The notes under the pieces are model-generated. The model searched no databases and was not told where the DNA came from. It saw nothing but the letters and a program-made list of their open reading frames with translations. From Syntrophobacter sp963666995 (lineage in GTDB: Bacteria; Desulfobacterota; Syntrophobacteria; Syntrophobacterales; Syntrophobacteraceae), in assembly GCA_963666995.1 (NCBI GenBank), contig OY762941.1, forward strand, positions 248,001 to 312,000: a stretch of 64,000 nt of DNA, read 5' to 3'. Within the stretch, counting starts at the first letter, position 1, and every line of letters begins with the position of its first letter. This document shows, piece after piece, positions 26,204-34,194 of this stretch. The position numbers were made by a program, and so were the translations under genes.

Positions 26204-26662
26204 ATGTCCCGATCGTTGAATCTGCCCTTCTGGGTCTTATGTGCGTGTTTCTGTGCGGCTTGCGCCTGGGCGGCAGACCCTCCTGCTGTTGCTCCCGTGG
26301 AACAGGCATCCCTTTCCACCCAGGAAAGTGCTCCCGCGGCTCAGGTTGTCGAATCGAGCTTCGATTTTGGCGAGGTACACGAAGGCAAGGATTACGTTCA
26401 TGATTTTAGAATAAAGAACGTCGGCACGGCCGAATTGAGCATCAAGAAAGTGTTGCCTGGCTGAGGCAGTACCATTGCCTTCTTCGACAAGGCAATCCCT
26501 CCCGGTGGTGAGGGCAGAATAGCAATCCGGCTAAACCCCAAAGCATGCCACGGCGACGCCAAGAAAACCGCTCTTGTTCTTTCCAACGATCCCAGGAATT
26601 CTTATTTCACCCTTGTGGTTCAAGGAAGATCGGAAGGTGCCCCCGTCCAAACATCCAACTGA
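26204..26662 (+). CDS. DUF1573 exported protein with in-frame UGA (candidate selenoprotein)
   Basis: The frame begins with a signal peptide (residues 1 to about 24, ending CAWA) and a DUF1573 domain (SSFDFGEVHEGKDYVHDFRIKNVG is the family opening, given here only for recognition by its SFDFGEV start). A UGA stands at codon 87 (26462-26464). Reading continues in the same frame for 65 codons with perfect family sequence (FFDKAIPPGGEGRI; LSNDPRN) to a TGA at 26660-26662. In DUF1573 proteins the UGA position is the first cysteine of a C-G-C-T motif; here it reads U-G-S-T. This is what a selenocysteine codon would look like. A hairpin follows the UGA (see 26465-26496). Cys115 downstream could be a resolving partner. 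A nonsense mutation is the alternative. Confidence 0.75.
26465..26496 (+). promoter_or_regulatory. Candidate bacterial SECIS hairpin
   Basis: ATTGCCTT (26474-26481) pairs perfectly with AAGGCAAT (26489-26496) around the loop CTTCGAC. The loop starts 17 bases after the UGA at 26462-26464, within the 16-37 base spacing reported for bacterial SECIS elements. A caveat is that the loop does not begin with the G usually seen in its first two positions, and an alternative pairing GGCA/TGCC competes with the lower stem. Confidence 0.5.
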
Positions 26663-27111
26663 GATGCGACCGGGAATCCCCCGCACTGTATTATGGCCGG
26701 GCAACAGGCCCCAGGCGGGGGATTTTCGGATCGAACCCCGGTGAGTGAGGGCTCATCCGCACTTTTGGTTCCTGCGTCGGCTAAGTAGTCCATTCCACAA
26801 ATTCAATGACATAATCCTATTGATGGGTGGCACGGACAACTCGTTGTCCGTGCGAGGAAGCTCGGAGGGCAAGCCTTGGAATCGTGGTAACGGATTCGGC
26901 GGTCCTCTTGTCCTTACGGACCCGGATACAAGCATCCGGGCCACCCGTGATGAGATCTCCATGATACGTCATCGTATCCATGAAACAACGTACTAAGGCC
27001 GCCGTCGCGTGAGAAACCCACCCTGATGCCGGACAATCAGGGAAAGGCCGGGCGCATGTCCGTCGACCGCGAACCCGGCATAAAGACCACACCCCGTAGT
27101 GCTCAGATTTT
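26663..27111. other. Intergenic region with a palindromic repeat
   Basis: No gene is seen. The main content is a palindrome-bounded repeat at 26825-26946, listed separately. The rest has no recognisable signal. Confidence 0.4.
26825..26946. repeat. Palindrome-ended intergenic repeat (fourth family)
   Basis: The element begins GGGTGGC and ends GCCACCC. Inside its left end GCACGGACAAC (26830-26840) and GTTGTCCGTGC (26843-26853) form a perfect 11-bp hairpin with a two-base loop. No second copy is present in the window, so family membership is inferred from its REP/MITE-like shape. Confidence 0.6.
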
Positions 27112-27639
27112 TTAGGTCTCCGAGAGTTCTCCCGGCTGTTCCGCTCCAATTTCGGCCATCGATCTCCCCGAAACAACGCTCAGCGGCATTTCCTTCAGGA
27201 TGTCAACGTCCTTTAATGACCGAGCCTCCTCATCTTTTTTCTTGATAAGGAGCCAATTCCTGCCGGGTTGGCCGGGTTTTCCCTTCATCTTCACGAGAGC
27301 CCAGGCACCGCGCAGTTTCTTTCCATACAGGCGGAATTGCAGGTTCCCTTCAAGGAAGCCCGCCAGGGGATCATTCAGCGGCTCCCACGAGCCTTTGTCC
27401 CACAGCATCACCGTTCCCCCGCCGTATTCGTCTCGCGCAATGACGCCTTCAAAAGATCCGTAATCCACAGCGTGGTCTTCAACCTGGACCGCAAGGCGCT
27501 TTTCACCCGGATCCAGGCAAGGTCCCTTCGGGACGGCCCAGCTCTTCAGAACGCCGCCGAATTCCAGCCGGAAATCGTAATGAAGCCTGCTTGCATCATG
27601 CTTGTGTATGACAAAAAGCCGTCCCACACTACCCGCCAT
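27112..27639 (-). CDS. Stand-alone LigD-type 3'-phosphoesterase domain protein
   Basis: A 175-residue protein that is essentially one phosphoesterase (PE) domain as in bacterial NHEJ ligase LigD. The hallmark HKHDASRLHYDFRLE (catalytic histidines and arginine), SWAVPKGPCLDP, VEDHAVDYGSFEGVI and the closing GRNWLLIKKKD are all visible. The domain trims 3'-phosphates and ribonucleotides at broken ends. No ligase or polymerase domain and no Ku gene is found in the window. The ATG at 27639 has GGAGGG seven bases upstream; a frame extending to 27708 is not supported. Confidence 0.88.
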   Translation of the reverse strand: MAGSVGRLFVIHKHDASRLHYDFRLEFGGVLKSWAVPKGPCLDPGEKRLAVQVEDHAVDYGSFEGVIARDEYGGGTVMLWDKGSWEPLNDPLAGFLEGNLQFRLYGKKLRGAWALVKMKGKPGQPGRNWLLIKKKDEEARSLKDVDILKEMPLSVVSGRSMAEIGAEQPGELSET

Positions 27640-27901
27640 TGCTTTTCCCTCCGCGATACCCACTTTGCGGACGCCCGCCGTCCTGCCGGGTATAGTAGGC
27701 CCGCTCACGGCATGTGTCCAGATCGAATGACCTGGAAACAGCCTCTATTCGGCGGCAATCCGCTTGGTTCATCCTGCGCAAAACCCCTCCCCGGGTATAG
27801 CTTTTTGACTCGACTCAACTTATCTTTCAAAATGGGTCAGCAGAGAGGGAGCTGACTGATTTAGTGTTTAAAACTAATCATTTATATAATAAAGGGGCGA
27901 C

Positions 27902-29548
27902 ATGCAGGCACAAGCCAGACCATCCAAACAAGATGAAGCCTTTCTCGGCCGTGAAATCGAGGACCAGTTGAAGGCCGCATTCAAGGCGCTCCCGTATGAC
28001 ATCCCCGTCTATCTTTTCACAGAGGAGAAGAAGAACGAGGTCCTGAACCGGGCGGCGTCCGAGATGGTTCGACTGTTTCAGAAACTCTCAGACAAGATCA
28101 AACTGCGGGAATTCGACCTGGGCCATCCTGAAGCCAAGAAATGGAAAGTCACCACCTCCCCCTCTTTTCTCTTCGATCCTGAGCGTTATTCCATCCGGTA
28201 CCTGGGAGTCCCATTCGGGGAAGAAGCGCGGACTTTCCTCGGATCGCTTTTTCTCCTGGGGACCCGCGCGGCGAATTTAACCGAGCATTCTCTCAACGTG
28301 CTCAAGAAGATCGATTCTCCCCGGGCGCTCAAAGTTTTCGTCAGCCCGACATGCCCGTATTGCCCGGACCAGGCGCTCAATGCGGTTCGCGCGGTCATCG
28401 AAAGTCCGAAACTCATCTCGCTGGAAATCATCGACATACAGGCCAATCCGGACCTGGCCAATCAGTATTCGGCCTTCAGCGTGCCGCAGACCTTCGCGAA
28501 CGATGTCCTGATTGCCCAAGGCGCGCAGACGGAAGAACTGCTCCTGGCGTCGATCCAGAAGATGGAACAGCAGAACGTCTTCATCCCGGAATCCGATGCT
28601 CCCGTGATTGAGACCGACCTGGTCGTTGTGGGCGGCGGCCCCGCGGGCCTTACCGCAGGAATTTATGCGGTAAGGAGCGGGCTCCGGACGGCGGTCATCG
28701 AAGCGGGTCCGCTGGGAGGACAGATCGCCGCGACCCCCATCGTCGAGAATTATCCCGGGTTCACGAGGGTGCCGGGGAAGACCCTGGTGGATATTCTGGT
28801 AAGCCATGCCCTTGAGTACACTCAGATCTTTCAGGGAGAGAAGGTGCTGGAAATTCATCCCGGCGAACCGCTGGAGGTCGTCACCAGCCGAAGAAAGTTT
28901 CTTGCCAAGGCCGTTATCCTGGCCACGGGAGCTGAATACAAGAAGCTTGGGGTCACGGGGGAAGCAAGGCTTGCAGGCCGTGGCGTCAGTTATTGCGCCA
29001 CATGCGACGGCTCATTTTTCAAAGGGAAAAAGGTCATCGTAGTGGGGGGTGGAAACAGCGCAACGACGGAAGCTTTGTACCTCAACAACATCGAAGTGGA
29101 TGTCTCGATAGTCCACCGCAGAGATGCGCTCCGGGCGCAGGAACACCTGTCTCGGCTGGTGTTCGGCAGCAATATACCGGTTCTCTGGAACACGGAAGTG
29201 AAAGAGATCAAGGGCAAGGAAAGAGTGACGGAGGTCACTCTCGTCAACAGAAAGACGGGAGTGGTCACTCCAATGCCGATCGACGGGGTTTTCATTGCGA
29301 TCGGATACTCACCCACCGTTGAACTGGCCAAGAAAGTCGGGATCGAACTGACGCCGGACGGTTTCATCAAACACGATTCGCACCACCGGACCAATATTCG
29401 CGGGGTCTATTCAGCGGGAGATGTCGAAGGAGGCTACAAACAGATCGTCACCGCGACGAGTCAGGGCACGGAGGCAGCCCTGTCCGTATTTGAAGACCTG
29501 AAAACTCCATACTGGCTGGAAGAGGGAACCTTGAAGACCGCAGGCTGA
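27902..29548 (+). CDS. AhpF-type FAD-dependent disulfide reductase
   Basis: A 548-residue protein. Residues 1 to about 210 form a tandem thioredoxin-fold region: the first fold lacks a CxxC, and the second has SPTCPYCPDQ, as in AhpF. The rest is a thioredoxin-reductase module: FAD motif VVVGGGPAGLTAGIYA, redox pair CATCDG, NAD(P) motif VVVGGGNSATTEAL, and the final GVYSAGDV FAD site. The layout is that of the AhpF flavoprotein that reduces peroxiredoxin AhpC. No ahpC is nearby, so its partner may be encoded elsewhere or be a thioredoxin-like protein. GGGGCGAC precedes the ATG. It lies close to the DUF1573 candidate selenoprotein. Confidence 0.9.
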   Translation: MQAQARPSKQDEAFLGREIEDQLKAAFKALPYDIPVYLFTEEKKNEVLNRAASEMVRLFQKLSDKIKLREFDLGHPEAKKWKVTTSPSFLFDPERYSIRYLGVPFGEEARTFLGSLFLLGTRAANLTEHSLNVLKKIDSPRALKVFVSPTCPYCPDQALNAVRAVIESPKLISLEIIDIQANPDLANQYSAFSVPQTFANDVLIAQGAQTEELLLASIQKMEQQNVFIPESDAPVIETDLVVVGGGPAGLTAGIYAVRSGLRTAVIEAGPLGGQIAATPIVENYPGFTRVPGKTLVDILVSHALEYTQIFQGEKVLEIHPGEPLEVVTSRRKFLAKAVILATGAEYKKLGVTGEARLAGRGVSYCATCDGSFFKGKKVIVVGGGNSATTEALYLNNIEVDVSIVHRRDALRAQEHLSRLVFGSNIPVLWNTEVKEIKGKERVTEVTLVNRKTGVVTPMPIDGVFIAIGYSPTVELAKKVGIELTPDGFIKHDSHHRTNIRGVYSAGDVEGGYKQIVTATSQGTEAALSVFEDLKTPYWLEEGTLKTAG

Positions 29549-30276
29549 TATCTGCGAAAGGGGCGGTTCCCCGGTACGTTGAGGAGCGGGTTAAAATAGA
29601 CGTGGAAAAGAATATTTTTTCGCTTTCCGGAGAGTCGGGTTTACCCTCCTCCTTTCCGGCTCTCTTATTGCTTCAGACGGTCAGCAGCCGTTCCACAGAT
29701 CGAATCGCCCCTGAACCGCAACGAAGGGGCGTATTTTCGGCTTCACCCGACGATCAGCGACCTCTGCCGCCTGGGGTAAGGTGTACCCGCTTTTCCGCAC
29801 GGAAGACGCTTCAGGATCACGGGAGCGGCACCCCCGGCCCTGTATATCGTTCAGACCGGACAGCCCGGCCGCGTCGGCAAGCCGGAGGGAAATCGGCTTC
29901 AAGCCACCCCAGGTCCATATACAGCGTTTCTCCCCCCACAAATAGGGTCTTTACCGGATTCTAATGCTACAGGAAGCGACTAGAATACGAACCATGCGAA
30001 TTCCGCAAGGCGTGGGGCTAAGAAAGGCTACGAATTGGTGTTTTCTTTCACTGAAAGCTTGTTTTTCCCCGGCATTCGTCCCGCAGGTGCAGTCCATCGA
30101 ATCAGCGTTCACTCGCCGGTCCGGGCATCCGGACACTCATGGATGAGAAAGACCGTCAATCACTTTAAGCCGGAAACCTTGTCTTGCCAAGCCGCGCTTG
30201 TGGCTGAATAAAAGAATCCTTCAATGCATCTGCGCGACCCACTGTCGTGCAGTTAAAAAAATGAGGTGATATTCCG
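29549..30276. other. Intergenic region
   Basis: About 730 bases with no gene I can support; the open frames have low-complexity arginine- and proline-rich translations, typical of non-coding GC-rich DNA. The ribosome binding site GAGGTG for the next gene is at its right end (about 30263-30268). Confidence 0.35.
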
Positions 30277-30837
30277 ATGAGTTCATTGAAAGGCAAACAA
30301 CTGATCAGGAAGATCCTCACGGGAAGAACACCGGGACGGATCCCGCTCCCCCTGAATGTGGGGATCAGGCCGGACACCCTTCAACACGAGACAAAGCAGA
30401 AGACAGAACCGCTGGATGAAGACCGGCGATGGGAAATCATATCGGCCTACGGGCATTTGCTTGAAAAATGCTCGTCTCCCGTGGAAAGGGAAGAGGACCT
30501 GCCTTATCCCAAGGAGGTAATCAGGTCGGCGATTTACGAAGAGTTGCGCGAAAATCCGGACAGTGAGTTTCGGAGTCATCTGGAGATTGCTTTTGCACAG
30601 CTTGAGTCTTTTCTGCCGCAGACTGATTACCGGGTCATCGAGGATTTCAAGTACGCCTCCAAACTCGCGCTGGATCTGGCCAGGAGCGGAGACCCCGTTG
30701 ATGTGATCGCATCCGCGCGCATCCTTAAGCAAGGCAAGGGAGAAAGGGCCCTCAGGATTCAGGAGAAGATCTCGGAAAAAATGCGCGAAAGGCTTGCCCA
30801 GATAAGGTCCGCACGACCCGATGTATCAGCCCTTTAG
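30277..30837 (+). CDS. Conserved-looking hypothetical protein
   Basis: A 186-residue soluble protein that I do not recognise. It has a good ribosome binding site (GAGGTG, eight bases before the ATG). The first 40 residues are basic and proline-containing. From about residue 47 it is acidic and helical, with a middle stretch (SEFRSHLEIAFAQLESFLPQTDY) and a C-terminal helix rich in lysine, glutamate and arginine. It has no signal peptide or membrane segment. It stands alone between intergenic regions. Confidence 0.65.
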   Translation: MSSLKGKQLIRKILTGRTPGRIPLPLNVGIRPDTLQHETKQKTEPLDEDRRWEIISAYGHLLEKCSSPVEREEDLPYPKEVIRSAIYEELRENPDSEFRSHLEIAFAQLESFLPQTDYRVIEDFKYASKLALDLARSGDPVDVIASARILKQGKGERALRIQEKISEKMRERLAQIRSARPDVSAL

Positions 30838-31147
30838 TGCGGCGGCAAGCCGACGGCTCCGCCGTTGAGTCGGCACCTCTGTGCGGCGCAAGGGGCCGGG
30901 TTTATTCTCAGCCTGATCTGAGCAATTCCATAAGAGATGTCGCGGGTGCCGGAGTGTCTTCAGTTGATCACCCCCCACTCCGCCTCCCCCGTCAAGGGGG
31001 AGGCGCCAAACGCCAACTCCCCTCCCCTCGCGGGAGGGGCAAGGGAGCGGTTCGGGGACGTTGCGGGGCATGGTTATTCCCCCCTCCCCTCGCGGGAGGG
31101 GCAAGGGGAGGGGGAGGAAATGGGTCAAATCAGATTCAGCAGGGTCA
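30838..31147. repeat. Intergenic region with GC-rich hairpin repeats
   Basis: No gene is present. CCTCCCCCGTCAAGGGGGAGG (about 30983-31003) is one hairpin; the unit at 30969-31007 matches the reverse complement of 20993-21033. Two further copies of CCCCTCGCGGGAGGGGCAAGG follow, at about 31023-31043 and 31084-31104. These belong to a dispersed REP-type family. Confidence 0.65.
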
Positions 31148-32845
31148 CTACCGAAATAACCGGCCCAGATCCCGGACGCTGACGACCGGTTTACCGTTGA
31201 ATTCGTCCCATTCAACCTGGTAAACGACGTCGAGCGACTCGGTATCCTTGAACCCATTGGTCTGATAGTGTTGAACACCCTTCCAGAAGATGCCCTCGAT
31301 TCCATTGTTCAGAACAAGTCGAAGATGATTCCGTGCTCTGCCAAAGGCTTTCCTGACCCTCACCTTGACCTGCCGTGAAGCAAAGATCGGCGCCGGATTG
31401 CCGAATCCGTGAGGCTCCAGCCTTTTCAGCTCCTCGACAAGCTGCCGTGAAATTAACGCGAGATCCAGTTCCATGTCCGCCTTGCCCCGGGGCAGGAACA
31501 CTTCATCGGGACAGTCGCAGGCCGATTCCTCAAACCGCCGGGTGAATTCGTCCATGTGGGCCAGGGACAACGTCATTCCGGCCGCCATCTTATGCCCCCC
31601 CCATTTCAGAAGAAGGTCGTCGCACTGCCGCAGTGCCCGATGGATGTCGAATCCCTGTACGCTTCTCGCCGACCCTCGTGCAATTCCCGCTTCCTCGTCA
31701 ACGGAAAAGACGATGACCGGGCCGTAATGAAGTTCCTGCTGAATCCTCGATGCGACAATTCCGATGATCCCCGCGGGCCATAGAGGATCCCCCACGACAA
31801 GCGTCTTCTTTCCTGCCGGCTTATCCGCCAGGCGCAGCCTGATCGCGTCCACGATGAGGTCTTCCTCCCGCTGCCTTTGTGAATTCAGGCGGTTCAACTC
31901 TTCCGCAAGCCGAACCATCGCGGCCGGCTCTTCCTCAACGAGCAGTTCATACGCCGCGCGGCCGTCGGCCATCCGCCCCGCGGCATTGATTCTCGGCCCG
32001 ATGTAGAAACCCAGGTGCCCCGCGGTGATCGGCTTACCGGACAGTCCCGCGGTCTTCACCAACTGGCGGGCCGCCGGGTAACACCTTGAATTCATGTTGT
32101 GCAGGCCGCTGCGGGTAATGATACGGTTGCCTTCCACGAGGGGCACGATATCCGAGACCGTCCCCATCGCCGCAAGGATGAGGTATTTGCCGCCGAGGCT
32201 GGGCCTGCGCGAGGAGTTGACAGCCCGGCGAAGCCGGGCGAGAAAGAGGAGTGTAAGGCCGGAGGAGCAGAATTCCTTGAAGGTGGACCCGCACTCGGGG
32301 TGTTTCGGGTTAATGAGGACCGTTGCGGGGGCGACTCCCTTCCCGGGAACTTCGTGATGATCGATTACGATGCAGTCCATTCCCCTTTCACGAGCCAGTG
32401 AGACGGGAGCGACGTCCAGAGTGCCGCAGTCCATCGCCACCACGAGCCTTGTGCCGGGGTGATCGAGAACCGCTCTCATCGGGATCCCATATCCTTCGGA
32501 ACGCCGGGGAACCACCACTTCAAAGTTGTAATATCCGATCTCACGCAGGAAAAGCGACATTTGAGCCAGGGAAGTGATCCCATCACAGTCGTAGTCCCCG
32601 ACAAGGACAATCTTGCCTCCCTCGGAAAGGTGCCTTGCCATGAGTTCGGCGCCTTCATCCATCCCGCGGATGCAAAGGTGCGCTTCCAGGTCCCCCAGGG
32701 ATCCGTCCAGGAAAGACGGGCCGAGTCCGCGGTTCTCAAGCAATATCCGCACAACATCGCCAACGGCTTCGGGCTTCCGCTCTCCAACGATTTTCCACTG
32801 TATCTTCACCATGCTCGGCTCAGTCCATTCGGCGTGAATTGCCAT
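31148..32845 (-). CDS. recJ: Single-stranded-DNA-specific exonuclease RecJ
   Basis: A 565-residue RecJ of the DHH phosphoesterase superfamily, a 5'-3' exonuclease in recombination and mismatch repair. Motif I is LVGDYDCDGITS (DYDxDG), motif II lies in VVAMDCGTLD, motif III is DHHEVPG, and the DHHA1-type motif includes GPRINAAGRMADGRAA and the GGHKMAAGM segment. The OB-like C terminus follows. The length is normal for the family. The ATG at 32845 is used; an ATG at 32812 is almost equally possible, and neither has a strong ribosome binding site. Confidence 0.93.
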   Translation of the reverse strand: MAIHAEWTEPSMVKIQWKIVGERKPEAVGDVVRILLENRGLGPSFLDGSLGDLEAHLCIRGMDEGAELMARHLSEGGKIVLVGDYDCDGITSLAQMSLFLREIGYYNFEVVVPRRSEGYGIPMRAVLDHPGTRLVVAMDCGTLDVAPVSLARERGMDCIVIDHHEVPGKGVAPATVLINPKHPECGSTFKEFCSSGLTLLFLARLRRAVNSSRRPSLGGKYLILAAMGTVSDIVPLVEGNRIITRSGLHNMNSRCYPAARQLVKTAGLSGKPITAGHLGFYIGPRINAAGRMADGRAAYELLVEEEPAAMVRLAEELNRLNSQRQREEDLIVDAIRLRLADKPAGKKTLVVGDPLWPAGIIGIVASRIQQELHYGPVIVFSVDEEAGIARGSARSVQGFDIHRALRQCDDLLLKWGGHKMAAGMTLSLAHMDEFTRRFEESACDCPDEVFLPRGKADMELDLALISRQLVEELKRLEPHGFGNPAPIFASRQVKVRVRKAFGRARNHLRLVLNNGIEGIFWKGVQHYQTNGFKDTESLDVVYQVEWDEFNGKPVVSVRDLGRLFR

Positions 32846-33489
32846 AATCCCGGAATTCGTCCCTTCTTATACCATCGATCCGCGTTCACAGCCAGCCATA
32901 GCCTCGGGAACCGCCGGCAGATGCCGGACGGACCGGCCCGCGGTCAACTTTTGTGCCGTTCACCTTCCGCAGAGGATGAACGAGGATCCGTGGGTGCACT
33001 CCCGCACAGGGTGCGGTCTCTTTTTTCCGTGCGCAACGGCAGCGATTCATTTGAAGAAAGTTTTGCACATTCGCGAATATAATATTATATTGCGTCGGAT
33101 ATTTGGATTGGGACAGTCAGTAAACTCATCTTAAGCAGGGGCACGAAGAATGGGATGGGGATTCAATTCGGTTCCCGGTTATCTGTCTGTATCATCCCTT
33201 ACTTCGAAGGTCGGCTTTCCCCGCATATCGAACATGTGTGAATCCCTGGGGCAAAATCGGTCATGGATGCGTTATATTTCAATGAGGGCGGTATCTTTCC
33301 GGTTTCGGTCCGGTAACGGAGATCCTCACGAAGATATGGCAATCGCCTCCTTTCACGCCATCCGGGGAATTGCTGCGATGAATTTGCGGCCGCGCCCTTC
33401 ATCCCGGCCAGCCGGTGTAAGCCGGTTGGGTATTTCTATTACCAGATTGTGATACTCAGCAGATCAGGAAGGACCAGGAGCAACTGAAA
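32846..33489. other. Intergenic region
   Basis: About 640 bases between the divergent recJ gene and the next gene. I see no convincing gene. An AT-rich stretch near 33070-33130 could include promoters. A frame of 100 codons at 33150-33452 has no homology I recognise and no ribosome binding site. Confidence 0.35.
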
Positions 33490-34053
33490 ATGGACACGAT
33501 CACCTATTTGAAAAACTTCATCAAGGATAAGAACGTTGCATCGATAACTCCCACTTCCTCGATCGGAGTGAAGAAAGTCTGCAGTAACATCGACTTCGAT
33601 CAGGAAAACCTCATCATCGAATACGGGCCCGGCACGGGTGTCTTCACGAACTATATCCTGAAGAATATGGGTTCCGAATCACGCCTGATCCTTATTGAAC
33701 GCAACAAGAATTTTGGTTCCATACTGAAAAAGAAGATCCATGATCCCAGAGTGGTCATTGTAAATGACAGCGCTGAAAACGTTCTCGAAACGCTAAGGGC
33801 CTGCCAGGAATCTCAGGCCGACTATATCCTGTCCGGTATTCCCTTCATCCTGCTCAATGAGAGCCTCAAGAACAAGATCCTATACAACACTCACCGTGCC
33901 CTGAAAAAGGGCGGGAAATTCCTCGTTTATCAGACCTGCTTCCAGACGGACAACCACCTCAAGATACATCTCGACCGGTATTTTCCTGTTGTTCGGTCCA
34001 GGTATGAACTGATGAACATTCCTCCCATGAGGACCTACGAAGCGATCAAGTAG
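33490..34053 (+). CDS. PmtA/KsgA-like SAM methyltransferase
   Basis: A 187-residue methyltransferase of the rRNA adenine dimethylase/phospholipid N-methyltransferase group. After a short N-terminal segment (TYLKNFIKDKNVASITPTSS), motif I is IIEYGPGTGVFTNYI, followed by the acidic loop LILIERNKNF and the IV-region DYILSGIPFILL. The N terminus resembles bacterial PmtA-type enzymes, which methylate phosphatidylethanolamine. It lacks the RNA-binding tail of KsgA. An AGGAG box is nine bases before the ATG. The gene stands alone and ends before a strong terminator. Confidence 0.8.
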   Translation: MDTITYLKNFIKDKNVASITPTSSIGVKKVCSNIDFDQENLIIEYGPGTGVFTNYILKNMGSESRLILIERNKNFGSILKKKIHDPRVVIVNDSAENVLETLRACQESQADYILSGIPFILLNESLKNKILYNTHRALKKGGKFLVYQTCFQTDNHLKIHLDRYFPVVRSRYELMNIPPMRTYEAIK

Positions 34054-34084
34054 GCTGGAACCTGGTTGTACCGTACGAGACGAG

Positions 34085-34124
34085 AATCCAGGGCGCTGCA
34101 CATGCGGCGCCCTGGATTTTGTTT
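34085..34124 (+). terminator. Intrinsic terminator after the methyltransferase gene
   Basis: AATCCAGGGCGC (34085-34096) pairs perfectly with GCGCCCTGGATT (34107-34118), followed by a T-rich tail. It lies 32 bases after the stop of the gene at 33490-34053 and before the DUF72 gene. Confidence 0.8.
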
Positions 34125-34194
34125 GAACGGGAAGGCCCGAGCGAGGCGCCGGCGGATTCAGGCCGGTTTTGATTGTACGGGTTTACGGAAGACC

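Noticed and set aside
26047..26319. Minus-strand frame resembling a thioredoxin tail (VEFHNQGVSSMPPFFFNG)
   Set aside because: The similarity is short, there is no CxxC, and the frame overlaps the well-supported DUF1573 gene on the other strand.
26204..26464. Reading the DUF1573 gene as an 86-residue complete protein
   Set aside because: It would end in the middle of the conserved domain, while the in-frame continuation carries the rest of the family sequence.
30969..31107. Possible CRISPR array from the GC-rich repeated units
   Set aside because: The units are palindromic with variable spacing and there are only two or three copies with no unique spacers of regular length. They are REP-like repeats.
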